Assembly: GCA_045580875.1 (NCBI GenBank)
Contig: JAZNOP010000082.1
Location: forward strand, 1 to 64,000
Length of the DNA: 64,000 nt
Origin: SIG598 sp045580875
GTDB lineage: Bacteria > Bacillota > Clostridia > Oscillospirales > Acutalibacteraceae
Reading direction: 5' to 3'
Part shown: positions 52,016 through 60,538 of the stretch, piece after piece
Layout: every line of letters starts with the position of its first letter
How positions within the stretch are numbered: position 1 is the first letter of the stretch
The notes under the pieces: model-generated
What the model saw: the letters and a program-made list of their open reading frames with translations, nothing else
Told to the model about the DNA's origin: nothing
The model's database searches: none
Translations under genes and position numbers: made by a program

Positions 52016-53098
52016 ATGGCATATTTAACGCTGAAGGATATCAATAAAATCTACCCTAACGGCTTCCATGCTGTACATGATTTCAATCTGGAGATTGAAA
52101 AGGGAGAATTTATCGTTTTTGTCGGTCCCTCCGGCTGCGGAAAATCAACAACTCTGCGAATGATCGCCGGTCTGGAGGAAATCAGCAAGGGCGATTTCCT
52201 TATAAATGATAAGCGCGCAAATGAAAAGGGTCCCCGTGAGCGTGAAATTGCAATGGTTTTCCAGAGCTATGCACTCTATCCGCAGATGACAGTATACGAT
52301 AACCTTGCATTCGGTCTTACTTTGCAGGGTGTTGATGAAGATGTCATCGACGAGAGAGTAAAGAAGACTGCAAAGATTCTCGGTCTGACAGAATATCTTG
52401 ACCGTCTGCCCAGAGCACTTTCGGGCGGTCAGCGCCAGCGTGTTGCGGTTGGTCGTGCCATTATCCGTAAGGTCGGTATTTTCCTCATGGATGAGCCGCT
52501 TTCCAACCTCGACGCAAAGCAGCGTGTAACCATGCGTTCTGAGATAACCCAGATACACCGCGAGACCGGTGCGACTACCATATACGTTACCCACGACCAG
52601 ACTGAGGCTATGACCATGGCTGACAGAATCGTCGTAATGAAGGACGGATATGTACAGCAGATTGGTACTCCCTTTGAACTCTACTTCAAGCCGGTCAATG
52701 TCTTTGTTGCTGGATTCATCGGCGAGCCGCCCATGAACTTTATCCGCTGCAAGGTGGAAAACGGCTGTGTTTCACTTGGTGAGGCAAAGCTGGATCTTTC
52801 GGTAAAACTTGGCGGCAAGCTTGGCAGCTATGAGGGCAAGGAGATAATCTTCGGCTTCAGACCGGAGGCAATTGTTCTCGGCGAGCAGGAGAATTCCTAC
52901 GTTGTCGGCTGCAATGTTGAACTTACCGAGATGCTCGGTGATAACGTAAACGTATATATTGACATTGCGGGTGAGAAATCCATCCTCAAGGTTGATCCCC
53001 ATCAGAAGCCTGAAATCGACAGCGATATCAGCTTCTCCATTCCGTATGAGAGCGTTTATCTGTTTGATGGCGATACCGAAAAGGTCATCGAGCTTTAA
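52016..53098 (+). CDS. MsmX/UgpC-like sugar ABC ATPase, second copy
   Basis: 360 residues with Walker A VGPSGCGKSTTLRM, Q-loop VFQSYALYPQMTVYDNL, signature LSGGQRQRVAVGR, Walker B IFLMDEPLSNLDAKQR, switch YVTHDQTEAMTMADR and a C-terminal regulatory domain (FGFRPEAI). It differs from the first ATPase (48337) in the Q-loop (YPQ versus YGH), closer to the classical YPHMTV of MsmX. It may be the general ATPase for several sugar importers. It is followed 38 bp later by kduI. AAGGGGG precedes the start. Confidence 0.93.
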   Translation: MAYLTLKDINKIYPNGFHAVHDFNLEIEKGEFIVFVGPSGCGKSTTLRMIAGLEEISKGDFLINDKRANEKGPREREIAMVFQSYALYPQMTVYDNLAFGLTLQGVDEDVIDERVKKTAKILGLTEYLDRLPRALSGGQRQRVAVGRAIIRKVGIFLMDEPLSNLDAKQRVTMRSEITQIHRETGATTIYVTHDQTEAMTMADRIVVMKDGYVQQIGTPFELYFKPVNVFVAGFIGEPPMNFIRCKVENGCVSLGEAKLDLSVKLGGKLGSYEGKEIIFGFRPEAIVLGEQENSYVVGCNVELTEMLGDNVNVYIDIAGEKSILKVDPHQKPEIDSDISFSIPYESVYLFDGDTEKVIEL

Positions 53099-53136
53099 TT
53101 TCAAGAGTAAATTATAACTGGATACAGGAGGTTTTT

Positions 53137-53979
53137 ATGGATATTCGTTATTCTGCAAGTCCCAATGACATCAAACGCTATACTACCGAGGAGCTTCGCA
53201 AGGAATTTCTCATTACTGATCTTTATCAGCCCGATACCGTTCAGGTAACATATTCCCATGTCGACCGTATGCTCATTATGGGCATCATGCCTGTCAATGA
53301 GGCTGTCGCGATGGATAAGGGTATTGACGTATGGGCAAATTTCGGCACAAGCTACATTCTTGAGCGCCGTGAGGCAGGTGTCTTCAATCTCGGCGGCGCT
53401 GGCTGGATCGAGGTTGACGGCACACGCTACGAGCTTGGTTTTGAGGATTGCCTTTATATAGCAAAGGGTGCAAAGTCGGTAGTATTCGGCAGCAATGACA
53501 GCGCAGCTCCGGCTCGCTTTTATCTTGCTTCCACTCCGGCTCACAAGACCTGCAAGACCACCTTCCTTTCCATCGCTGATGCAAACAAGCGTCCCTGCGG
53601 CGGTGAGGAGAATTCCAACAAGCGTGTTATCAATCAGTTCATTCACCCCGATGTGCTTGAGACCTGCCAGCTTTCCATGGGTCTTACCAAGCTCGAAAAG
53701 GGCAGCGTATGGAACTCCATGCCCTGTCATACTCACGAGCGCCGCATGGAGGTTTACACCTACTACGGCTACTCTGAGAACGACATCGTCATGCACTTTA
53801 TGGGTCAGCCCGACCAGACCCGCAACCTTGTAATGAAGAACTTTGATGCAGTTATTTCTCCGTCATGGTCGATTCACTGCGGCTGCGGCACATCAAACTA
53901 TACCTTCATCTGGGCAATGGGCGGCGAGAATCAGGTGTTTGATGATATGGACAATCTTGTTCCGAGCGAGCTTAAATAA
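53137..53979 (+). CDS. kduI: 5-Keto-4-deoxyuronate isomerase
   Basis: 280 residues, full length for KduI, a zinc-binding double cupin. MPCHTHERRMEVYTYY near residues 195-210 provides two His and a Glu of the metal site, and SWSIHCGCGTSNYTFIW near 244-260 the third His. It converts 5-keto-4-deoxyuronate (from unsaturated galacturonate) to 3-deoxy-D-glycero-2,5-hexodiulosonate, the substrate for KduD. Its presence shows that unsaturated oligogalacturonides are used. CAGGAGG precedes the start. Confidence 0.95.
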   Translation: MDIRYSASPNDIKRYTTEELRKEFLITDLYQPDTVQVTYSHVDRMLIMGIMPVNEAVAMDKGIDVWANFGTSYILERREAGVFNLGGAGWIEVDGTRYELGFEDCLYIAKGAKSVVFGSNDSAAPARFYLASTPAHKTCKTTFLSIADANKRPCGGEENSNKRVINQFIHPDVLETCQLSMGLTKLEKGSVWNSMPCHTHERRMEVYTYYGYSENDIVMHFMGQPDQTRNLVMKNFDAVISPSWSIHCGCGTSNYTFIWAMGGENQVFDDMDNLVPSELK

Positions 53980-54056
53980 TTATTGCGCCGTAAGTTCTCA
54001 AGCGCAGCAATACCTGCTGTCTTGCTTTGCGGCATCAATTCTTATAATGATGTGAG

Positions 54057-54093
54057 CAAACGGCGGCTGGGAGGTTACCTTGCTGCCGTTTTC
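54057..54093 (+). terminator. Intrinsic terminator between kduI and the GH28 gene
   Basis: AAACGGCGGC pairs with GCTGCCGTTTT across a loop, with a short T-run. It separates kduI from the GH28-GH105-kduD unit. Confidence 0.65.
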
Positions 54094-54099
54094 AAATAT

Positions 54100-54137
54100 A
54101 TTCATATTAATTCATATCAGATTCATAACTATTCATA
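54100..54137 (+). promoter_or_regulatory. Four ATTCATA repeats phased at 10-11 bp
   Basis: ATTCATA begins at 54100, 54110, 54121 and 54131, one helical turn apart, ending next to the AAGGAG ribosome site of the GH28 gene. A regulator reading one face of DNA or a translational control element are both possible. Confidence 0.6.
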
Positions 54138-54147
54138 AGGAGCAGCT

Positions 54148-55689
54148 ATGGAGTTTCGTGAAATATTCCGTTCATCGGTGTCGCTCTGCTTTGAGCTGAT
54201 TAACGATGAGCCTTATTATTCGGACAGAGCGTACGATGTTGCGGTCAACGGTGAGGTAATTCTCAGTGACGTGAAGACAAACGTTTTCTCTCTGTTCGAC
54301 CTCAGACCGGATACAGCCTATTCGGTCAGCGTTGGTGAGTTCACAATGGAAATATCCACACTGCCGGAGTCAGCCTGCATTAGCTCGGCTGATTTCGGAG
54401 CAAAGGGTGACGGACACACCGACGATACCACCGCCCTTCAGACAGCGATTTTTGCCTGCCCGTACGACGGCAGAGTCAGAATAGAGCCGGGTGTTTATTA
54501 TGTCAGACCGCTTGTACTCAAGAGTAATATGACACTCGAGCTGTGTGAGGGTGCAGTGCTTCTGGGTGATACTGACCCGAGCCATTATCCTGTTTGGCCC
54601 GGAGAAATAACCGATCCGAATACCGGTGAGATGGTGCAGATAAGCAGCTTCGAGGGCACTCCGATGGTGTGTCATCAGAGCTTTATCAGCGCTCATCACT
54701 GCAGGAATATAAGCATTGTCGGCAGAGGCGTGATTGACGGCAATGCGCAGAATTCCGAATGGTGGATAAATCCGAAGGAAAGAGTAACCGGCAGACCGAG
54801 GCTTTTCTTCTGCAATCAGTGCGACGGCATAACCTTCCATGGCGTAACCGGACGCAATTCGGCGGCATGGAATTTCCACCCGTTCTTCTCAAAGAACATC
54901 AGCTTCTACGACATGGCGGTCGAAGCACCTAAGGATAGCCCGAATACCGACGGTACCGACCCTGAATCCTGCGACCGCGTAAACTATATCGGCGTCAGAT
55001 TTTCGGTCGGTGACGATGCAATTGCAATCAAAGCCGGCAAGATGTATATGGGCATGAAGTATAAGACTCCTGCAACAAATCATCTTATCCGCAACTGCCT
55101 GATGGAGTATGCTCACGGTGCAGTTGTTCTCGGCAGCGAGATGTCCGGCGGAGTAAAGGATCTGACCGTCAGCCAGTGTTATTTCAGCCACACCGACCGC
55201 GGTCTGAGAATCAAAACACGCCGCGGCAGAGGAAAATACGCAGTAATTGACGGTGTTGAATTCTCCAATATAAAAATGGATAATGTCCTGACGCCGCTTG
55301 TAATAAATATGTATTATTTCTGCGACCCCGACGGCAAGACCGAGTTTGTCTGGAGCAAGGAGCCCCACCCGGTTGATGACACAACGCCCTATCTCGGCTC
55401 GTTTACATTCCGGGATATTGAGTGTACCGACTGTGAATGGGCGGCAGGATTCTTCTACGGTCTGCCAGAACAGCCAATCGGTTCGATTACCCTTGAGAAT
55501 GTCAGCTTTACCTACAAAGAAGATGCTACAGAGGGTTATCCGGCGATGATGAGCTATATAGATAAGCACTGCAGGACCGGTCTGTATTTCAACTGCGTTG
55601 ATAAGGTAACGCTCAGAAATGTGAAGATGAGCGGTCAGAACGGTGACAGAATTATAACTGCCAACACAGGTGAGGTGGTTGATCAATGA
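54148..55689 (+). CDS. GH28 polygalacturonase, cytoplasmic
   Basis: 513 residues. Residues 1-~75 look like a fibronectin III-like domain (ending in SVSVGEFTMEISTLPE). A right-handed beta-helix follows from DFGAKGDGHTDDTTALQ near 83. The GH28 catalytic blocks are all seen: SPNTDGTDPES, VGDDAIAIKAGK near 289, YAHGAVVLGSEMSGG near 321 and GLRIKTRRGRG near 351. The enzyme hydrolyses alpha-1,4-galacturonate bonds, probably from chain ends. There is no signal peptide, so it cuts imported oligogalacturonides. The stop overlaps the GH105 start. Confidence 0.92.
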   Translation: MEFREIFRSSVSLCFELINDEPYYSDRAYDVAVNGEVILSDVKTNVFSLFDLRPDTAYSVSVGEFTMEISTLPESACISSADFGAKGDGHTDDTTALQTAIFACPYDGRVRIEPGVYYVRPLVLKSNMTLELCEGAVLLGDTDPSHYPVWPGEITDPNTGEMVQISSFEGTPMVCHQSFISAHHCRNISIVGRGVIDGNAQNSEWWINPKERVTGRPRLFFCNQCDGITFHGVTGRNSAAWNFHPFFSKNISFYDMAVEAPKDSPNTDGTDPESCDRVNYIGVRFSVGDDAIAIKAGKMYMGMKYKTPATNHLIRNCLMEYAHGAVVLGSEMSGGVKDLTVSQCYFSHTDRGLRIKTRRGRGKYAVIDGVEFSNIKMDNVLTPLVINMYYFCDPDGKTEFVWSKEPHPVDDTTPYLGSFTFRDIECTDCEWAAGFFYGLPEQPIGSITLENVSFTYKEDATEGYPAMMSYIDKHCRTGLYFNCVDKVTLRNVKMSGQNGDRIITANTGEVVDQ

Positions 55690-56816
55690 AGATAATTGAG
55701 AGCTACATAGAGCGCCTGATGAACGATTCCTCGCCCGATAAGCCTCTGTGGAATATCGAAAAAATCCAGCAGGGCAAGATAAACGGCTGGAATTATATCG
55801 ACGGCTGCATGATGATCGCGCTGCTTAATCTTTGGAAGATAACAGGCGAGCGCCGTTATTTCGACTTCGCAGAGAATTTCCTCTCCTATTACGTTTTTGA
55901 TGATGGAAGTATGCGAGGATACAGCGAGGAGGAGTATAATCTCGACAACATCTGCGAGGGCAGAGTGCTGTTTGATGTATATCGTGAAACAGGCAAGGAG
56001 AAATACCGCAAGGCTATAGATGCGCTTTACGGTCAGCTTCTCCGTCAGCCGCGCACTCACGAGGGCAGCTTCTGGCACAAACAGATATATCCGGATCAGG
56101 TATGGCTTGACGGACTTTACATGGCGCAGGTTTTCTATACGCGCTATACCACAGAGTTCGGCGACTGTGCTGATTATGACGATATCCGCAGACAGTTTGC
56201 TATAGTCCGTCAGCGTATGTTCGACGGCGAAAAAGGGCTTTACCGCCATGGCTACGATGCCAGCAGAAAAGCATTCTGGGCAGACAAGGAAACAGGCTGC
56301 TCAAAGAATGCCTGGCTGCGCTCGCTGGGGTGGTTTTCGGTCGCGCTGGTCGACGTCATTTCATACATTGCACCGGGCAACGACCAATTTGTCGCAGAGC
56401 TCACAGCAATAGCCCGTGAGCTGGCGGCAAACCTGATGAAATATCTCGATGACAGCATCGGAATGTTCTATCAGGTGCCTGATCTGCCTGAACGCGAGGG
56501 AAACTATCCTGAAACCTCCGGTTCGGCGATGATAGCCTACTTCTTCCTCAAAGGCGCACGAATCGGTGTGCTTGACGGAGATTTTGCAGCAGTCGGTGAA
56601 AAGGTATTTTCCAGCATCTGTGAGCGCTGCCTGACCGAGCGTGACGGCAAGCTCAATCTTGGCGGAATATGTCTTGTGGCAGGTCTTGGCCCGGAGAATA
56701 ATACACGTCGAGACGGCTCGTTCGAGTATTATATGTCTGAGCCTGTTGTTGAAAATGATGCAAAGGGTGTTGCACCCTTCCTGATGTGCTATACAGAAAT
56801 ATTACAGAAAAAGTGA
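55686..56816 (+). CDS. GH105 unsaturated galacturonyl/rhamnogalacturonyl hydrolase
   Basis: 376 residues of the alpha/alpha six-barrel fold. GWNYIDGCMMIALLNLW near residues 34-50 and the catalytic YPDQVWLDGLYMAQVF near 138-153 (general acid Asp) mark GH105, as in YteR. It releases the 4,5-unsaturated uronic acid from the end of oligosaccharides made by pectate or rhamnogalacturonan lyases; the product feeds KduI. It lacks a signal peptide. The start overlaps the GH28 stop (ATGA) and kduD follows 10 bp later. Confidence 0.92.
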   Translation: MKIIESYIERLMNDSSPDKPLWNIEKIQQGKINGWNYIDGCMMIALLNLWKITGERRYFDFAENFLSYYVFDDGSMRGYSEEEYNLDNICEGRVLFDVYRETGKEKYRKAIDALYGQLLRQPRTHEGSFWHKQIYPDQVWLDGLYMAQVFYTRYTTEFGDCADYDDIRRQFAIVRQRMFDGEKGLYRHGYDASRKAFWADKETGCSKNAWLRSLGWFSVALVDVISYIAPGNDQFVAELTAIARELAANLMKYLDDSIGMFYQVPDLPEREGNYPETSGSAMIAYFFLKGARIGVLDGDFAAVGEKVFSSICERCLTERDGKLNLGGICLVAGLGPENNTRRDGSFEYYMSEPVVENDAKGVAPFLMCYTEILQKK

Positions 56817-56826
56817 GGTAATTAAA

Positions 56827-57621
56827 ATGCTTAATATGTTTGATCTGAGCGGCAAGGTCGCTCTCGTTACCGGTGCCAGCTACGGAATCGGTTTTGCAAT
56901 TGCTTCCGGTCTTTCTTCTGCCGGTGCAACCATCGTGTTCAATGATATCAATCAGGAGCTTGTCGACAAAGGCCTCGCAGCTTATGAGGAGAAGGGAATC
57001 AAGGCTCACGGCTTTGTCTGCGATGTCACCGATGAGGCTGCTGTAAATGCTATGGTTGCCAATATCGAGGAGACCATCGGTGTTGTCGATATTCTTGTCA
57101 ACAATGCAGGAATTATCCGCCGCATTCCAATGTGCGACATGAGTGCAGACGAATTCCGCAAGGTTATTGATGTAGATCTCAATGCTCCGTTCATTGTCTC
57201 CAAGGCTGTTATTCCTTCAATGATCAAAAAGGGTCACGGCAAGATTATCAACATCTGCTCCATGATGAGCGAGCTTGGCAGAGAGACCGTTTCAGCCTAC
57301 GCTGCAGCAAAGGGTGGACTCAAGATGCTTACCAAGAATATCTGCTCTGAGTACGGCGAGTGCAATATTCAGTGCAACGGTATCGGACCGGGCTACATCG
57401 CCACTCCGCAGACTGCTCCTCTTCGCGAACTTCAGGAGGACGGCAGCCGTCATCCGTTCGATCAGTTCATCATTTCCAAGACTCCTGCAGGCAAGTGGGG
57501 CGACCCGGAAGATCTTGTCGGACCGGCTATCTTCCTTGCTTCCGATGCTTCCAACTTTGTCAATGGTCATATCCTCTACGTTGACGGCGGTATTCTTGCT
57601 TACATCGGCAAGCAGCCGTAA
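56827..57621 (+). CDS. kduD: 2-Keto-3-deoxygluconate 5-dehydrogenase
   Basis: 264-residue short-chain dehydrogenase. TGASYGIGFAIA near residues 15-26 binds NAD, NNAGIIRR near 91 follows, and ICSMMSELGRETVSAYAAAKGG carries the catalytic Ser/Tyr-Lys (YAAAK near 158). IDVDLNAPF and GGILAYIGKQP at the end are typical for KduD. It reduces the KduI product to KDG, which KdgK phosphorylates. Codon use is highly biased. Last gene of the GH28 operon, before a strong terminator. Confidence 0.9.
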   Translation: MLNMFDLSGKVALVTGASYGIGFAIASGLSSAGATIVFNDINQELVDKGLAAYEEKGIKAHGFVCDVTDEAAVNAMVANIEETIGVVDILVNNAGIIRRIPMCDMSADEFRKVIDVDLNAPFIVSKAVIPSMIKKGHGKIINICSMMSELGRETVSAYAAAKGGLKMLTKNICSEYGECNIQCNGIGPGYIATPQTAPLRELQEDGSRHPFDQFIISKTPAGKWGDPEDLVGPAIFLASDASNFVNGHILYVDGGILAYIGKQP

Positions 57622-57660
57622 AAATTGTACTATTCAATCAGATAATTTCGCTTAAACAGT

Positions 57661-57704
57661 ACAGCCGCTGCCGGTGAGCATAATCACTGGCAGCGGCTGT
57701 TTCT
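57661..57704. terminator. Intrinsic terminator after kduD
   Basis: ACAGCCGCTGCCGGTGA and TCACTGGCAGCGGCTGT form a 17-bp stem with one mismatch, flanked by short A and T runs. Confidence 0.88.
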
Positions 57705-57713
57705 GCATTTGTG

Positions 57714-57742
57714 TTGACTTGCAGGTCAATGTGTGCTATTAT
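57714..57742 (+). promoter_or_regulatory. Promoter of the TetR operon
   Basis: TTGACT at 57714-57719 and TATTAT at 57737-57742 with a 17-bp spacer. The -35 lies inside the first operator copy. Confidence 0.78.
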
Positions 57743-57768
57743 GAAATCATAATTGACCAATAAGTCAA
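57714..57768. promoter_or_regulatory. Two TTGAC-N6-GTCAA operators
   Basis: Inverted repeats at 57714-57729 (spacer TTGCAG) and 57753-57768 (spacer CAATAA) share perfect 5-bp arms and lie 39 bp apart. One covers the -35 and the other the start of transcription, as expected for TetR autorepression. Confidence 0.8.
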
Positions 57769-57785
57769 TAAAGGAGTGAGTGAAA

Positions 57786-58430
57786 ATGAAGTTTAATGCC
57801 TTTGAACGCCTGCCGGAGGAGAAGCGGCGCAGCATGACAGATACCGGCATAGCTGAGTTTGCAGCGTATACCTATACCGAAGCCAGCACCGACCGCATAA
57901 CCGCTGCCTGCGGAATCTCCAAGGGCCTGCTGTTTCATTATTTCGGCTCAAAGAAAGAATTTTATCTCTATTGTCTGAGTAAGGCTCTTGATCGTCTGCT
58001 TGAGGACAGTCATCCTGAGCCGGCAGGCGATTTTTACGACATTCTGTTTTCATTTATGGATAGAAAGATAGCGCAGTGCATACGGCTGGCGAAAGAGACA
58101 GCAATGGTAAACATGGCATCGCGCGAGAGCTGCTCGGCTGTGGCGCAGGGAAAGGCTCGTGTAATGCTCAAATACCGCACTGCTACTGCGCTTGCGTCTG
58201 ACAGGCTGATTGGCGCAGCAGTTGATGCCCTGCCGGTAAAGCTTGCTGACCGGGCACGTGTCAAAGAGGGTCTGCAGATATATATTTCGGCGGTAATGAA
58301 TAAATATCTTGTGAGATATCAGACACAGCCGCAGGAGTTTTTTGCTGATATAGATGAGATAAAAGCTGAGTTCAGAGAGTATATCGACCTCATGCTGTAC
58401 GGCATAGCAGCAGAGAATGCAAGGGAATAA
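57786..58430 (+). CDS. TetR-family transcriptional repressor
   Basis: 214 residues. The N-terminal helix-turn-helix (ASTDRITAACGISKGLLFHYFGSKKEFYLYCL, near residues 35-66) is typical of TetR, and the remaining ~150 residues form a helical ligand-binding domain. ATG at 57786 was chosen: AAGGAG lies about 10 nt ahead, whereas GTG at 57780 is too close. It should bind the paired TTGAC-N6-GTCAA sites at its own promoter. It is co-transcribed with a CapK-like gene 11 bp downstream, so its effector may be the substrate or product of that enzyme. Confidence 0.9.
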   Translation: MKFNAFERLPEEKRRSMTDTGIAEFAAYTYTEASTDRITAACGISKGLLFHYFGSKKEFYLYCLSKALDRLLEDSHPEPAGDFYDILFSFMDRKIAQCIRLAKETAMVNMASRESCSAVAQGKARVMLKYRTATALASDRLIGAAVDALPVKLADRARVKEGLQIYISAVMNKYLVRYQTQPQEFFADIDEIKAEFREYIDLMLYGIAAENARE

Positions 58431-58441
58431 GGGGGATAATC

Positions 58442-59842
58442 ATGGCAAAGACAAAAAGATTCAGAACGGGTATACTGGGTGCAATGAAGCTCTGTGGCAG
58501 CTACAGTAAGCTGACAGCGGAAAAGCGCAGTGCATTGCAGCGCAGACGTCTTGAGAGTGTGGTAAAATGGGCAAAGGAAAACAGCCCGTATTATGCAGAG
58601 CTCTACCATGATATCGGTGATGCTTTTGCGCTCTCCGACCTGCCGCCTGTCAGCAAGCGGCAGATGATGGAGCACTGGAATGAGTGGCTTACCGATAGAG
58701 AGGCAACGCTTGAGCAGATGTATGCCTTCATGGAGGATAAGGATAATATCGGACGCAAATGGAACGGCAAATACATGGTGCTGACTACATCAGGCTCAAC
58801 CGGTGAGCCGCTTGTCGCGGTGTGCGATGATACGGCAAACAGCGTCATGGGTGGTGTCAGTGCCTGCCGCGCATTTGCCCGAAAAGAAGATTTCCGCAGA
58901 TTTCTGAAGCAGGGCAAAAAGACAATAGGTGTCTTTGCTGACGGAGGTTTTTATCTTGCAAACAGCACGGTGCGCGCGCGCCTTCTGCAGATGCCGTGGA
59001 AAAGCCGTCAGACGGCAATTTCGAGCGCACTTCGCCCGACAGATGATATAGTACGTCAGCTCAATGACTTCCAGCCGGCAATGCTGGGCGGATATCCGTC
59101 CAATCTTGAACTGCTGATAGAAGAGCAGAAAAGCGGCAGGCTGAATATCTCGCCTGTTGTGATAATGACCGGCGGGGAATATCTCTCAGACGACCTGCGC
59201 GCAAGGCTTTCAGAGACCTTCGGCTGTTACGTGCAGACCGCATACTCCTGCACAGAGGGCGGCACTGTTGCCTGCGAGTGCAGTCATAAGCATTTCCATA
59301 TAAACGACGATTGGGTGATAGTCGAGCCGGTGGATAAAGATAATCAGCCGGTGCCTGACGGAGTGCGGTCGGACAAAATACTTCTGACAAATCTGTTCAA
59401 TTACACTCAGCCGTTTATCCGGTATGAGATAAGCGACAGGGTGATTATGCACCGCGAGCCGTGTGCCTGCGGAAATCCTTCGCCGTGGATCGAGCTTGAG
59501 GGACGTACAGACGATGTGGTGGAATTTGCATCATCTGCCGGAGAGGGAAATGTAAGCATGGCACCGCTGACGGTGTATGCCGCGCTCAGCAAGGTGCGTG
59601 AGATGCGCCGATATCAGCTGCTTGTACACTCTCCGGAATACGCAGAGATTCGTATTGAGCCGGCTCAAGGTGTGAGTGTTGAGCAGGCGCTCGCTGCAGC
59701 AAAAGCCGGACTTGAGAAGCTTCTGAACAGCTTTGGAGCAAAAATGCCGGAGGTAATTCTCTCGCAGGAAGGACCTCAGCAGCACCCGAAAAGCGGAAAA
59801 TTCAAGCACATTATTAATCTTGCGAAGAATGAAAATAAGTGA
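58442..59842 (+). CDS. CapK/phenylacetate-CoA ligase-like adenylating enzyme
   Basis: 466 residues of the ANL superfamily, phenylacetate-CoA ligase/CapK branch. TTSGSTGEPLVAVCDD near residues 115-130 is the ATP-binding P-loop, MLGGYPSNLELL near 215, YSCTEGGTVACEC near 272 the aromatic motif, LTNLFNYTQPFIRYEISDR near 316 and LEGRTDDVVEF near 350 the adenylate hinge. The enzyme probably activates an aromatic or other carboxylate with ATP. Partner proteins that would identify the substrate are missing, and its TetR regulator suggests control by a small molecule. Confidence 0.85.
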   Translation: MAKTKRFRTGILGAMKLCGSYSKLTAEKRSALQRRRLESVVKWAKENSPYYAELYHDIGDAFALSDLPPVSKRQMMEHWNEWLTDREATLEQMYAFMEDKDNIGRKWNGKYMVLTTSGSTGEPLVAVCDDTANSVMGGVSACRAFARKEDFRRFLKQGKKTIGVFADGGFYLANSTVRARLLQMPWKSRQTAISSALRPTDDIVRQLNDFQPAMLGGYPSNLELLIEEQKSGRLNISPVVIMTGGEYLSDDLRARLSETFGCYVQTAYSCTEGGTVACECSHKHFHINDDWVIVEPVDKDNQPVPDGVRSDKILLTNLFNYTQPFIRYEISDRVIMHREPCACGNPSPWIELEGRTDDVVEFASSAGEGNVSMAPLTVYAALSKVREMRRYQLLVHSPEYAEIRIEPAQGVSVEQALAAAKAGLEKLLNSFGAKMPEVILSQEGPQQHPKSGKFKHIINLAKNENK

Positions 59843-59881
59843 AAGAACTGAGCGAATAACAGATATTGAAAGGAATGCAGT

Positions 59882-60421
59882 ATGAATATAAATGAAATAT
59901 TGAGAATGCACGCCGGTTTATACCCCGAAATGAAGCCGGCAGATGTTGTGAAGCTGGTGTTTCAGAATGAGTTTGGCGGTGGACATCTCATAGAAGACCC
60001 TCAGGCAAGTCTGGCATACCTTATCAGTGAAGCAGAGGGTACTCCCTCGAACGAAAGCCTGCCGCTGTTTGTTCCGATTGGAAACGGGCTGGTGCGTGTC
60101 AATATTGCAGCGGTGACAAATTACAGGCTGGATTTTGAGCAGCTCAACGATATCTTTGTTGAGTCGGCAGCAAGGGTAAAGGGAAGCGCAGAGAGCTTTT
60201 ACGAAAAGCTTCGCGAAGCGTCATCGGCGGTTCAGGAGGGAGTGTTTGGCTTCTCAGAGGATGAATTCGGCAGATATCTCGAGGCATATATCGCAGCAGG
60301 CTGTCCGATGGTATCTCACAGCGAGACCTACAGGGAGATTTATGCTCCGGCATACCGTGTTGTACTTAAAGAAATTCTGCCGGAGGAAATAACAGCTGAC
60401 ACTGGCTGCTGTGAGCAGTAA
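59882..60421 (+). CDS. Conserved-looking protein of unknown function
   Basis: 179 residues, soluble, without membrane segments. Notable short motifs are FQNEFGGGHLIEDPQASLAYL near residues 27-47, VPIGNGLVRVNI near 69-80 and MVSHSETYREIYAPAYRVV near 141-159. The His and acidic positions could form a metal or active site, but no family is recognised. AAAGGAA precedes ATG. It lies 39 bp after the CapK-like gene, so may be part of the TetR operon. Confidence 0.7.
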   Translation: MNINEILRMHAGLYPEMKPADVVKLVFQNEFGGGHLIEDPQASLAYLISEAEGTPSNESLPLFVPIGNGLVRVNIAAVTNYRLDFEQLNDIFVESAARVKGSAESFYEKLREASSAVQEGVFGFSEDEFGRYLEAYIAAGCPMVSHSETYREIYAPAYRVVLKEILPEEITADTGCCEQ

Positions 60422-60483
60422 TTGTGTGATGCAAGAATTTCTGATTTCCGGCTGTACTTTCAGAACTAAATAACAGACATAAT

Positions 60484-60526
60484 AAAACCGGAACTCTGAG
60501 CGCAAAGCCTGGAGTTCCGGTTTTGG
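60484..60526. terminator. Bidirectional intrinsic terminator
   Basis: AAAACCGGAACTC pairs perfectly with GAGTTCCGGTTTT (13 bp). It separates a rightward unit from the leftward polysaccharide genes. Confidence 0.9.
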
Positions 60527-60538
60527 TTTGTGTTTATT

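Noticed and set aside
54100..54137. Short CRISPR-like array
   Set aside because: The repeated unit is only 7 bp with 3-4 bp between copies and no cas genes, so it is a phased motif and not an array.
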